The notes under the pieces were generated by a model. It did not search any database. It had not been told where the DNA came from and saw nothing but the letters and a program-made list of their open reading frames with translations. Shown one piece after another: positions 30,980-42,685 of a DNA stretch of 64,000 nt; the stretch's first letter is position 1; the number at the start of each line of letters is the position of its first letter. Made by a program: the position numbers and the translations under genes. This stretch comes from Entoloma clypeatum (Eukaryota; Basidiomycota; Agaricomycetes; Agaricales; Entolomataceae). The stretch is from positions 124,001 to 188,000 of the forward strand of contig OY751496.1 in assembly GCA_963565915.1 (NCBI GenBank). Reading direction: 5' to 3'.

Positions 30980-33900
30980 ATGTCTACCTCTCGCTCCACC
31001 ATGGACACCATCACCGCCTTTGACGGTATCGACTACCAAAGCTGGGCCGAGAAAATGAAGTCCTACCTCCTTCATCAAGGAGTCTGGCGCATCGTCTCCG
31101 GTGACATCACTCGTCCTGTGATCGCCGACTTCACCACTACGGTCTCCACTCCCGGTCCCACCGCCGCTGCTCCCCCTGTACTAACTACCACGGTCGACCA
31201 GCCCGGCTTCCGTAAGGAGGAAAAAGCCTGGATCAGGGATGACGACGTAGCTCTCGGGGCGATACGCCTGAAGGTCTCTGAGGCGATCAGACGCCACATC
31301 AAGGATAGCACCTCGGCACTTGACGCATGGAACGAGCTAAAAGATAACTACTCAAAGGTATCCCCGGCCGTCATCTTCGGCGACTTCAAGGCCGCCGCCT
31401 CCTACAAGCTCTCTGGGCGCGACCCCGTGCCTGAGATTGAACGCCTGGGGTCTCTTTTCGCCCGGCTCGCCGATTCGAAGTTTGTCGTTCCCGATCTGAT
31501 GCAGGCAATGATCTTGGCCAATGCAATTCCCGACGCCTGGTCGTCACTCTCCACCGCCCTTTTCCAAGTATATGACGCCGACGATTTTACCTACAAGGCC
31601 GTCGCCGAAAGCATCATCTCTGAATACCGGCGCAAGTACGCAGTAGGGTCTACTCGGGCGTCCAACGAGCAGGCCCGAAAAATCTCCGGGACAAAGCGCA
31701 AGGGACAGGACCCCAAATGGGAAAGGCAGCAAAAGCCGAGTACCTCGCAGAACGATGCTGACGAGCAGCCTAACTCGGCCGACCCAAGTACCGCTTCTGA
31801 GAAGAAGAAGGGAAAGGGACGTTGGCGCAATCAGAAGAAAAGCGCCAACACTGCGGACAACGCGTCCGAACATGTGGAGGAAACGGTTGAGTTTGTTGCT
31901 CCCGCCATCCACTTCCCTCCTCTTCCGCCACCGTCCTTCACCACCGTCACTGGGCGCGGGAAAACGACAAGTACTGCACAGCCAGACTCTCAGCGGATGC
32001 AGTCGCTACTTCAGCGAATGAACCCGCCTCCATCCCAGTACACCGGGCTTCCTTCGGGCAAGCCGTCCGTGTGGAAGAAAAACGACCATGTTCGCAAACT
32101 CGCACGCGGCATTGGTGCTCGCCCCTCAGGGTCAAACCTTCGCATTCTGGATACGATTATCCCAGAAGAAGACGAAAGACCGTCCAAGCAGCGTCGAGTT
32201 ACTCCGCCGCTGGACCAAACCCTTAGGATGATGGACATAGACCATCAGAGCGAGCGTATGGGGCCGGACCAATTCGAAGAAGGGCTCATTGAACTTGACG
32301 GTTCGTCATCCTCCTCTCCTGAATCTGACCAATTAAGGAAAGCTAATAACACCTCCTTACAGACGTGTAAAATATTAGCTAGTACTAGTGCAGAATGTAT
32401 GGATCACATTGACAATGATTTATATAAAAAATATACAAAGCACTTTGCGTCATGCACACACTGTAAGGAGAAAGAACGCGCACAATGGATCTTAGACTCC
32501 GGTGCCTCGTTACACTTTACCCATGAGTTCAAGGACTTCGCGTACTACAGGCCTCTCAAGGCTAAGCGATTTGTCCAAACAGCTGAAAAGGGAAAGAAAC
32601 TGGAAATTCTCGGAGTTGGGGCCGTTCCAGTACGGCATACCCTAAATGGGGAAGTAAAAACCCACCTTCTCCAACCTGTATTCTACATTCCGGACATGGA
32701 CACACGCCTATTGTCCCTAGGTGTCTTCCTTAATCATGGATACAAAGTAGACGGAATGCGTGGAGAAATCAACATCTCCAAAGGACAGAACAAAATACAG
32801 TTCTCGCCTCACATTCTTGGACAAACCATTTATTGGTTAGACACTGAAATACGCCTTGACCAGATCCATGCGATCTCTAGCGAAATCACTGTCGAAACCT
32901 GGCACAAATGCCTTGGCCACCCAAATGACCAAGCGCTCAATAAGATTCCCACCAGTACCAAAGGAGTACCCAAAACGTTAGTACGTGAGAAATCACAGGA
33001 AAGCTGCACGGGGTGTCTAAAAGGGAAAATGCCGAATCAATCTTATCCTAACTCAATGACAAGGGCTGTCAAACCCTTTGATTTGATCCATTCGGATTTG
33101 AAGCAGATATCCACGGCATCGTACCATAAGTACAAATATTTCCTTACCTTTTTGGACGATTTTTCATCCCATGTCTGGGTCGTCTTGCTTAGGAAGAAGT
33201 CAGGTGCCATCACGGCGCTGAAACAATTCCTTGCGATGATCCAGAATCAATTTGCCGCTACCCCTAAGAAGTGGCGGGTTGATGGAGGTGGAGAATTTGA
33301 CGAATACAAGGATGTACTTGCCGATCATGGAATTCTGATCGATGTCACGCTCCCATATCAGCACCAACAGAATGGTAGAGCAGAAAGGATCAATCGAACA
33401 CTATGGGAAAAATCTCAGGCATTACGCTTCGATGCATGCTTACCGCCCATGTGGTGGGAATTCTGTTTGGAACACGCAGCATTTCTCTACAACAGAACCC
33501 CCATGCAGCGTCTTGAATGGAAAACCCCTTACTTCAGGGTGACCAATGAGATCCCCGACATGTCTAGTGTCAGAGTATTCGGATGTCAGGCATATGTATA
33601 TATCCCAAAGGAGAAACGTAGGAACTCCCTGGAATCAAGATCCCGATTGATGATTTATCTCGGATCGAAACCAGGGGTCAAAGGATACCGCTTCATGGAT
33701 CCTGAGACCAACACGATTTTCATGGGCGGGAAAGCTATCTTTGATGAAAGCAAGTACCCTAGATGCCACATTGACCCGTTGCCAGAAAACCACCCAGAAA
33801 TGGAAAACCCAGAGCCGGCTGATGAGTTTGAGGATCTCATTCCTGGCAGCAACGATGACGATAGTCACATCGAAACACCTCATATCCCAGTTCCCATTGA

Positions 33901-35707
33901 ACAGGATCAACCGGAATCAGACAACGAACTGCCTGCCAGTGAGCCTGATGACGAACCGCGAGTACCCACTCCACAACCCGAGCAAGTACCAGATCGACCG
34001 ATCAGGGAACGACGAGTTCGGAAGATGCCAGGAAGCATCTATGGGGAAGACACTCCAGCATCTGATCTTGAAAAATTAGATCGAAGACGGAGATTGGGCG
34101 GTCAAACGGCATGGATGAATGACCTCCTGATGGAGGCAATATCAGTCCAAGTTGGCATCGTTGAAATGTCCCATAAAGACATATACCCTCTTCCAAATAA
34201 AGAAGACTGGTATGCGGCTGAACGTAAAGAGCTAGATATGCTCAAACGCCGCGGGGTGATCACGGAGCTAGTACCCCTGCCTGCAGGGAGGAAAGCTCTA
34301 AGGAACAAATGGGTTTACAACGAAAAGTCCGATGGGCGTCTGAAAGCGCGCCTCGTCGCAAAAGGCTTCTCACAGGTAGAAGGGATCGACTTTGATCAGA
34401 TCTTCTCACCAGTCGTAAGATATGAAACCGTCTGACTAATACTGGCATTGACAGCCCTTGAAGGGTGGTTCATGACTCTTTTGGACGTCTCATCAGCCTT
34501 CCTCTATGGAACGCTCCGTGAAGTCATTTACATGCGACAGCCTGAGGGCTACATAGTAAAAGGGAAAGAACACCTCGTGTACCAACTATTCAAAGCTCTA
34601 TATGGACTTAAGCAGGCCGCATTAGCCTGGTGGAGGGAACTTGATTCCTCCATGAAAAAGCTCGGCTTTGTCCGGCTTCACTCCGATGCGGGAGTGTTCA
34701 TTCACAAAAGTACCAATGGGGAAATTGTAATCGCCGTCATCTATGTCGACGACTCTGCTTTTCTCGGCACAAACCGGGAATATACGCTAGAAAAGAAGAA
34801 GGCCTTCATGACAACATGGGAATGCAGGGACCTAGGTCACCTAGCGCCCGATGGGGAACCAAAGGAATTTCTCTCAATCCAAATAAGGCAACGTGGGAAG
34901 AGGATCTTCATTGATCAAGTACCTTACCTTGAGAAAATTCTGGCACGCATGGGGATGAGCGAATCTAATGCCACCCATACGCCACTCCCTACGGGCTACA
35001 AACCCATGGCGTCCGAAGATGAACCCAATGCAGAACTCCAATCCAAGTACCAATCCGTCATCGGATCACTCCTATATCTGATGATTGGAACGAGGCCTGA
35101 CATCTGCTTTGTTGTAATCAAAATGTCCCAATTTTCCGCAAATCCCACCAAACGCCATTTAGAGGTGGCTAGGGATATTTGCAGATATTTGAAGGCAACG
35201 AAAAATTACGCGATCATGTACGATGGGGACTCAGGGAAAGGGATCTATGCATTCACAGACTCCGACTGGGCGTCAGATGAAAACACGAGGAGGTCTACCA
35301 CCGGCTTCTTCATATCACTGGCGTCTGGAGCAATAACATGGGTATCATCGGCGCAAAAGACCATCGCCCTCTCTTCTACAGAAGCAGAGTATATGGCACT
35401 ATCAGATTGCAGTCGCGCAGCAACATGGCTGAGAAGCATGCTTGCCGAACTTGGAATGCAGATCGGGTCAGTACCGATCTACGGAGATAACAACGGCTCC
35501 GTCTTTATCGCATCCAACCCTGTAACTGAGAAGCGATCCAAGCACATTGACGTGCGATTCCACTTCGTCAGAGAAAAAGTCTCCGAAGGAATTATTACGG
35601 TCGAATTCATCGAAGGAGTGAATAACCCTGCAGACCTTTTGACTAAGAATCTGGGGAAAATCCTCTTTTCCAAGTTTATCCCGTACTTCGGACTGATAAA
35701 GAACTAG
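30980..35707 (+). pseudogene. Copia-2 Gag-Pol polyprotein with one in-frame TGA
   Basis: 1576 codons in one frame. Gag (MDTITAFDGIDYQSWAEKM) and a low-complexity region with KKKGKGRW; protease WILDSGASLHFTHEF near 32485; HKCLGHPND and CTGCLKGKMP; integrase core with D in IHSDLKQI, D in WRVDGGGEF and E in QQNGRAERINR; RT with FSQVEGIDFDQIFSPVVR and YVDDSAFLG near 34743; RNase H AFTDSDWASDENTRR and SSTEAEYMALSD. TGA at 34433-34435 interrupts ETV|LILALTALEGW in the RT, where Arg (CGA) is the family residue. As in Copia-1, no CCHC knuckle is present in Gag. Ends with TAG at 35705-35707. Confidence 0.9.
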
Positions 35708-35776
35708 GCGAAACAAAAGTACCTATATACATATGTGGGAAAAAGTAAGATGTATTTAGAAGTATGTACTAAATAT

Positions 35777-35783
35777 GGGGGGG
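35777..35783 (+). other. Polypurine tract of Copia-2
   Basis: GGGGGGG directly before the 3' LTR. Confidence 0.75.
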
Positions 35784-36092
35784 TGTTGAAACTTTTCCCA
35801 TCACGTAGATTAGATTAGATTAGATTACATCACGTGACCTTTACATATCTTCATTACATACTTGTTTGGTTGGTACAAACAGTAGTACGGTATATAAGAC
35901 CAGGAAACTGTCAATATCAACAAGTTGTCTCTTGACTCTTAACCAGCTCCATCGCTCTTACCAGCCTCAACCGCTCTCACCAGCCTTACCCCTCCAAACC
36001 ATGTAAGTAATCATAGCGGTATCGTAGAGTACTTCCACTGTAGCTATGTTGCTCAGTACACCTGTGGCTAGCGCCCAGGTGGAACTTCAACA
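35784..36092 (+). repeat. Copia-2 3' LTR
   Basis: 309 bp, apparently identical to 30309-30617, followed by GACTT. Confidence 0.94.
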
Positions 36093-36097
36093 GACTT

Positions 36098-36905
36098 CGC
36101 GTGGGCGAGGCAGGGGACACGGGGCATGTGGGATGCATGGGTGGCGAGGGACGACTCCCAATATCTCCTTTGTATATTTTTAGTGTAACACAATATTTGA
36201 TGCCCGTTTCATATTGTAATTTGGTTTTGAGCAGCTTTGTGGCATGCAAGAGTGTCAATCTATAGAAATATTGAGTACTACACCAGGCTATGAGACTACA
36301 ATACTATGGTGCTACCAGGCTTCTACACTACAATGCTATTGTGCTGTGGTGCTACATTGCTACACCTGTCAGTGAGGTCACTATATAGTGCTATGGCTGC
36401 TATGTATGTGAGTGTGTTTGCTATGGTTTGCTACCAGCTTGGGGACCACTTTGCTGATGCTGGCCGGGAAGAAGACCTAGTCTGGGGAGGAAATGGATTG
36501 AATTGTGATTCCCCACTTTTAGCAGCTCCATGACGCGCCAAGGGCATCTCAGCCCCGGTGGGAGGCTCTACGGTATCGCAGCATTTTATGCTCATTGAGC
36601 TTGAGGGAGGATGCCCTTTCTGGAGTGAGTCGAGTTTAAAATGTTTCGTGATACTACATGGAACATACTTAACATGGTGGCCTGCATGTTCCAAAGCACC
36701 GCGTTCGCCTGTAACCATTATCAGCCACGAACAAGCAAAATGTACCTGTTATTTTAGGAGGTTCCCATGGTTCTTCATCCATGCTCCCCTTCATGGTTGA
36801 AGCGATACGCCACACGTCTGTTAATCCATTAGTCATTCTGAAGACAACCGAATAACGAATCAACAGTAGTTCACAATGAGGTAAAAATACATACAAGACC
36901 AGAGT
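36098..36905. other. No gene recognised
   Basis: G-rich start, then a stretch with irregular GCTAC/TGCTA repeats (about 36290-36370). No convincing frame. Confidence 0.4.
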
Positions 36906-36913
36906 GTAGTACT

Positions 36914-37287
36914 ATAATCAACCAGTAGTTCGCGTCCACCAGTGGTTCGTGTTGTCACAATGTGACCCCTGGCAAAATTGACACCCAGCTGATCGCATTG
37001 ATCATTCTTCTCCTTTCAGTTGACACCTTCGCATCGCCTCAGGCAAACTTGGATGATAACGCAATAACAGATCACTTGAAGTCCGGCATGGCAGGCTGGT
37101 GGGCGTGACAACTCACCAAAATGGGCCAACTTCTCATCCTCAAACTTTGGAATATATTATCAACAAAATGTACTCCGTCATAGGTATATAAGACTAGGTC
37201 AAAATATGAGAGCGACCGGTGGAGGGATACCTGAGATATTGAGCCAACGCGAACCAGTGGTGGACGCGAACTACTGGTTGACGATAG
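36914..37287. mobile_element. MITE of about 370 bp with imperfect TIRs
   Basis: TCAACCAGTAGTTCGCG at 36918 onward and CGCGAACTACTGGTTGA ending at 37281 are perfect inverts. Pairing extends to about 37 bp (36918-36954 with 37245-37281) with two mismatches. Beyond the TIRs, TAT/ATA and GTAC occur on both sides, so the duplication may be TA or GTAC. No coding capacity; family undetermined. Confidence 0.65.
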
Positions 37288-37394
37288 TACGTACTACTGT
37301 ACCATGTGTTACGGCGGGTGCGATCATCGTGTGTCCAGGATGGCCATCAATATGAAAAGGATGCTGTGGACATTTGTCGTCTTCAGCATCCTGA

Positions 37395-38115
37395 GGCTTT
37401 GAACCATCACGCCATGCAATTTTCTCGCACCGTCATCATTTCCATTGCCCTCTGTGCCGTGAGCGCCGTGTCGACTTCCGCCCCGTCCCGCGGGAAAATC
37501 GTAGGCCCCGGCGAATTACCCTGTATCTGTGAAAACAGTCCTTGCCGTGCCTCGTTTGACAACTGTTGTGGAGAACATACAAAGTGTATCGTCGACCCGA
37601 AATACAAGAATACAGTTGTCCCAGATCGAGGGGTAGGTCCTCCCGTCGATGATCCTGAAGGTCTACCCATGACTGAGCTCCAGCTGGAAATTTAGACATG
37701 CCAGGGTAGGAAGGAAACAAAGCCATCGGGTTTCACCCCTTCGCGCCGTAGACTGGTAAGTCTACAGTGGCGACCTCACGATTACCCACACTTACGATTG
37801 TGATGGCAGGAGTGTGGCATCGATTGAAATGGTCGGAACTTCTGATTCTTCTTCATCGTTATAGGCTCTTGCTGTGGTTTGGAATGCCTCAATGCTCAAA
37901 CATTTGCTGTAATCAGGGCAAGCCTCAAGGTCGCAAGGTTTTGAGTTTCTACATGGACTTTGGGTCAGGATTGAAAGCAAGAGGAGGGAACAAGAACCGA
38001 GAGTGCGCATTGGTGACACCTGACCTGGGAGGGGAGCGATGGCTGGTCTCTTGCGCTTCGCACGAGGGGGACGTAAAGGAAAAGGAGGAGGTCTGAGTCG
38101 GAAGCTAACCAGGGT
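37395..38115 (+). repeat. Copied block carrying secreted-protein gene 2 (partner 16500-17175)
   Basis: Shares the coding region and dispersed downstream segments with the first block, including AAGGTCGCAAGGTTTTGAG and GAAGCTAACCAGGGTG. Similarity is patchy, so the duplication is old. Confidence 0.65.
37414..37695 (+). CDS. Small secreted cysteine-rich protein 2
   Basis: 93 residues, paralogue of the gene at 16520. Signal peptide MQFSRTVIISIALCAVSAVS; mature part with Cys at about 37, 39, 44, 51, 52 and 58 (LPCIC, SPC, NCC, TKC) then VDPKY; C-terminus MTELQLEI. Start chosen because the signal peptide and the paralogue both begin at this ATG. The same cryptic intron is possible here with a weaker donor (GTAGGT at about 37632) and acceptor TTTAG at 37695. 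No TATA box as clear as in gene 1. Function unknown. Confidence 0.6.
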   Translation: MQFSRTVIISIALCAVSAVSTSAPSRGKIVGPGELPCICENSPCRASFDNCCGEHTKCIVDPKYKNTVVPDRGVGPPVDDPEGLPMTELQLEI

Positions 38116-38539
38116 GAGATGGTGACTACGAGAAGAGCTTCTTCTTGTTAGATTCGTATCGGGAAGAAGTTGACTCTGGGAGTGAGGATGAGGGCGAGGT
38201 AGAGGCGGGTAGATGGGGAGGGGGTCGCGTTGGATATTGAATGGGGGATCTTGAGGGGTGAATTGGTATGTGCGTCTTGCGTGGACGCTTCATGAGTGGG
38301 TCGTCCTGAGCACCGGCGCTATCACCCGCTTCGGAGGTATTACGAGGAAAGCAATGGCCATAGGGTATACAACTGCCTCGTTACCGCCTGGCAGCCTCTT
38401 GTCATCCGGAATGCTCTCTTCACCGTTCTCTTCTCACCCGTATTGATCACTGTGGTGGAATACACGAGCTCGGCCGCATGGATTTCGCAGTGGATTTGGA
38501 TTAATAAACTATTACTGTAAATTAATTACATAATGTAAA
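38116..38539. other. Spacer with an unrecognised frame
   Basis: A plus-strand frame at 38296-38520 (YYEESNGHRVYNCLVTAW then a hydrophobic stretch) looks coding-like but I do not recognise it, and it has no clear start or partner exon. It might belong to the broken gene that follows. Confidence 0.3.
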
Positions 38540-40690
38540 AACCCATATGCCGGCGTCCTTGCCCTCCTCATCCTCATCCTCTGTCTCTTCACTTCTCCCG
38601 CAACGAAAGCCATAATCAGCGAATAGAGGTAAACGTTCACATAAACGCTACCAGAGGCCCCAGAACTTTTCGGCATACCCAGTATCATCGATCTCTCCGG
38701 CGCCAAGACACGAACAGCTTTCGATGGCCAGAAGTATGGGCTCGTCTTTTCCGACCAGTTCAACACCACCGGACGCGCATTCTTTCCTGGAGATGACCCG
38801 TTCTGGGAGGCCCAAAACCTTTGGTACGACTTGAAGTGGTACGACCCTCAGCAGGCGACGGTGCCCTCGCCATCACCATGGACCCGACATCGACCACGCA
38901 ACCCGGTCTCACGCCCGGTAAGCTCTCTGGACAGCCTCCCCTTTGCACGTTATTTATTTCTATCATTAGATTTCACTGCGCCCATCACTGCTGCTGACAC
39001 AACCTCGGAAGACCCGGCTATGCCGCGACCACGGAGGGCATGTGGCACTATACGTACGTCGCTCGCCGTCCTTTTAGCCTCATAGTGTCTCAACGATATA
39101 TCACACAGATACGCTCGACACCGTACAAATCCTTTCCTCTTCCCTGCCCATCTCATTAGAAATCAGTGAGATTGCATCACCACAGCCTGCCCTCTGTCCA
39201 AGTAGGGCTTGATGAAATCCCTTTTTGGCGCCATTGTACTCCTCAACATGCCCCTCCCTACCTCTGCGCGATTCGATGCAGAGCATGCCTCAGTTCCACC
39301 AACGCGAGCTTTCAACTTACAAGCGGGAGGCGGCCCCGTCCCTCCACCCGTCCTTTCTCCACTCACGTTCCATATTATGGACGCCCCTCTTATCAACCTT
39401 CCTCGTGGTTATCTAGCGCACGTCAGGCGAGCTGCCCAGCCTGCTTCCCTTGATACCATCCTCGCTAGATCGTCTCGTTTCGGGTCAACGTCCGCCGGGA
39501 ATCGCAGGCACCAACGGAGAGTCCTTTATGGCATGATCGCGTCAAAGGCAGACTCGTGATAATATTCGGAGGCAGGTCTTTGCTGAGAGCTTGCCAGGTA
39601 GCACGAGGCTCCTTCCCGTTTCTTCGCCTTGCTTGGTCGCCAGTCACGCTCACGTCACGCGTGACACATCCCTCCTGACATATTCAACACTCAACACCCA
39701 ACCTGTCAAGCATTCCATCTGGAGATACGGGTAGAGCAGACCTGAGGTATGTCGGGCATTTTAGTAGTCTTTTCTCGTCGCTAACTCTCTTCGTTGCCCC
39801 AGGAAAATCTCATTTCATCGTGATCAGGGTCACGCCGGACATTTTCGACAACGAAAACCCAGGTTTCCAAGCCTTAGTTAGAGCTTGGGATGGAGGATGA
39901 GCAGGCCTGAGGTACTGCAAACCTTTTGGTGGCTTTTACTTGTTACCAATGCTCCTCGTTATGACAGAACAAACCCATCTAGGGTCACGCCGATTATTTT
40001 CGACACTGGAACTCAAGTTCTCAAGGGCTATGTCTGGAAATGGGTAGAGCGGAGGTGCGTAGAAAATTTTGATGTCCTCTCCCTCTTGCTAACTCGTTGC
40101 GATAGGGCGAACGCATTTCATTAATTTAGGGTCGTGCCGGACATTTTTGACAATCGAACTTCAGGTTTTTCAATCGTTGGAGCTGGCGTCTGAGTGGGAG
40201 CAGGCTTAAGGTGCGAAGATCACTGGTAGTCTTTTCTTGTCGCTCACTCTCTTCGTTACGACAGGACAAACCTATTTCACTCAACTCAGGATCACGCTCG
40301 ACATTTTCGACAACCAAAATCCAGATTTTCAACCGTCGGAGCTGGCTGCGGGGCGGGACCAGGCTTGAGGTGTATACAACATTTTGCTGATTATTCCTTG
40401 TCGCTAACTCTCCTCATAACAGGAAAATCAATCTCATCACTTCATGGTCGGATCGGGATTCAGATATTCAGAGGCGCATATGGTTGATTTGGGACGCAGT
40501 ATGAAGTTCTCGTTGGAGGAGTGATGGGCTATGGTATGTTCGGGGTTCTTTTCGTCTTTTGACATGGCTAATACTTCCTTTTGCTCCACCAATCAGCCTC
40601 CGACGCGTAATAATTCCCCCCACAATGAACATTGGTTGTGATCCAGAGGCCTACCCGACGGCAGCCTACATCAACAACCACTATGACCCA
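38540..40690 (+). pseudogene. Broken KRE6/SKN1-type beta-1,6-glucan synthesis gene
   Basis: Family pieces in order: membrane helix AGVLALLILILCLF near 38545-38590; PELFGIPSIIDLSGAKTRT, YGLVFSDQFNTTGRAFFPG and DDPFWEAQ near 38655-38830; after a frameshift near 38865, GALAITMDPTSTTQPGLTPG; then, with about 50 family residues missing, RPGYAATTEGMW near 39015; finally NIGCDPEAYPTAAYINNHY near 40630-40685. KRE6/SKN1 proteins are type II membrane proteins (glycosyl hydrolase family 16 relatives) needed for cell-wall beta-1,6-glucan. Here the catalytic middle is gone and replaced by 39080-40600, and there are stops after the membrane helix, so it is a pseudogene. Confidence 0.75.
39640..40596 (+). 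repeat. Tandem array of exon-intron units, about 160 bp each
   Basis: Five to six units, each an exon-like part of about 87-111 nt and a 51-63 nt intron-like part with GT, mostly a CTAAC/CTCAC-type branch point and AG. Intron-like parts: 39747-39802, 39912-39967, 40055-40105, 40211-40264, 40370-40422 and 40534-40596. The exon-like parts share GGTCACGCCGGACATTTTCGA (read in one frame as VTPDIFDN). Two are exactly 105 nt. Some frames contain stops. The array lies between the surviving ends of the KRE6/SKN1 pseudogene. Confidence 0.65.
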
Positions 40691-42096
40691 TACCAGGTGT
40701 TGAACACTATTATTTTTTCATGCAGGACATTGCCTCTCTTACGCTGCCTCGCCTTCCTCATCGCTATCTTCCCTTCGCCTTGCTTATTCTTTGTTATTGT
40801 CATCGTTTCCCTCATCGTTTCTCATAGTCCTTTAGCCTTTTGTACGATGCGAAGACCATATATATACGGCCGGGGGCGTGAGGCTGACCTCACGGCGGAC
40901 CTTGGGTCCCATGTCGTTTTCCTATCCCTCATCGCCTCTGCAAGGCCGAGGAAACGTCAGATTGGCCGTTCAAAGGATGTAATCGTAAATTCACACTAAG
41001 AACAGGACATATGCCCAGCAGCTACATGGAAAGCTCCACCTCGCGCAAAATCTGATTTACACTGATTCCACCCCTTTGACCAGCTTTCCTCCCATGCCGT
41101 ATAAAACACTCGCTTCAGGCGAGGGAATATCTGCATCAACACGCAGGCCACGTCTGACGGTGAGTCAATCGGGGATGGGCTCAGTGTTCCGAGTTCGAGT
41201 TTACGAGAAATCGGTTTTGCCAGACGGGCGCCAGCTATTTTTTTCGTTACCCATCTAACGTGCCATCATGATGCGTGCCTTGTTTGTATATAACCTCCGA
41301 TCCGACATCCGATGGCATGGCCCACACATCTAACATGCCATCATTTTGGACGGCTTCTCCCGTTCTCCCATCTAACGTGCCATCAGCCGGACGGCTTCCG
41401 GTCCCGAAATCCGCCCATCTAATCTAGGCGTCGAATCGAAAATTATTCCAAAGTCATTTCAATCTCTGCTTGATTTCCTTTGGTAAGTAAGTTTATTTCG
41501 TCGTTCTTACAGGATCTGGTAAGTCAGATCTCGGGGCTGTGAGAGGCGATCGTTCACGGAGACTCACGATCGCGGGATCAGGGGAAATATCTTGTTGCTT
41601 GAAAGTAAGGGAGAGCGGCAAAGAGTGGCGGAAAGGGTTTATTGATGGATATTCAGACCGGTTCGGAGGCGAACATCAACAATGGGAATTGCCGAGTGGT
41701 TGTTGCTTCGCGCGCTGTGTGCAAAGCAAGTGTAAAGATTCAAATATTCATGATTGGGAGAGGTGAATGTTTCACGAGAGATTTGTTTTATTGGACAGGA
41801 TACAAGTGTTGAAATTAGTAAAAGGGTATTGAGATGTTGCTGACCTGAAAAAAGGTACAACTCACTTGTTCGGGCCACCTGATTCTGAGGCCAGAGTCAC
41901 GGCAACAAACACTCAATGCATTCTACAAATCCTCATTCCTCCGGTCATTTCATCAACGAAGCACAACCTTTTTTCATTTATGCACGCAGTGAAAACTGAT
42001 CCATTCCTAGAGATGAGTTCTTTCCATGGCTGTCTATTAGTACAGTTGCAGAAAATACATTTGCTCATTGATAATTGTCGTACCATACATAAAATG
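40691..42096. other. No gene recognised; short repeats
   Basis: Contains three copies of CATCTAAC(G/A)TGCCATCA at about 41254, 41327 and 41377, two of them followed by GGACGGCTTC. Otherwise only short frames. The last bases AAATG (42092-42096) are the target duplication of the next element. Confidence 0.45.
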
Positions 42097-42685
42097 TGTC
42101 ACGTAGCGTGTTTTTCAATGTTGGAAAACGTCGGATGCATCGGAGCAGTCGGAGCGGAGTAGCGGATGAACGGATGCGACAAGTCCGACGTCTTGCAGAA
42201 AGGACCTGGCTTCAACTTATGTGTTGCGCCCCATTCTTTGACGTGGTCCTAGATTTCGGATTGGCAGATGTCGGAGGGTGAGAGGAGCGGATGTGCGGAG
42301 CGGATGTGCGGAGGTGGAGACGTGAGAAGGAGGATGAGGACGAAAGGCAAAGGAATAGATTGGTGGAACGTATGGCAACGTATAGTGACGTATAATATTC
42401 GAACTGAGGAACTACGACAGAATTCATACTACTTATAGTAAACCAGAAGTGGGTCAGTAACTACTATAGGTAAGGTGTGGATGTCGGAGTTACTCATCGG
42501 AGCAATCGGAGTACGGAGAGGAGCAAATGCAAAATCAACATCAAGATGTCTACTTGTCAGGATAATTAGAATGTTAACTAGTAGAGATGTCAATAAGTAC
42601 TATTATGAAGATCATCGGATGTCGGACCGGATAAAACGTCGGAGTCATTGGATGTGTCGGATGTATGAATTGCATGGTTATGACA
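42097..42685 (-). repeat. 3' LTR of the non-autonomous element
   Basis: 589 bp; plus-strand ends TGTCACGTAG and GGTTATGACA. Adjacent interior GTATTTTCCCCTTAGGG is the polypurine tract read from the other strand. Confidence 0.88.

Larger units (their letters stand above)
30309..36092 (+). mobile_element. Copia-2, full-length LTR retrotransposon
   Basis: 5784 bp with two apparently identical 309-bp LTRs and target duplication GACTT (30304-30308 and 36093-36097). LTR termini TGTTGAA and TTCAACA are perfect inverted repeats. Primer site, leader with possible intron, one gag-pol frame with a single in-frame TGA, polypurine tract and LTR follow. Distinct family from Copia-1 but with the same primer site. 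Confidence 0.94.
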
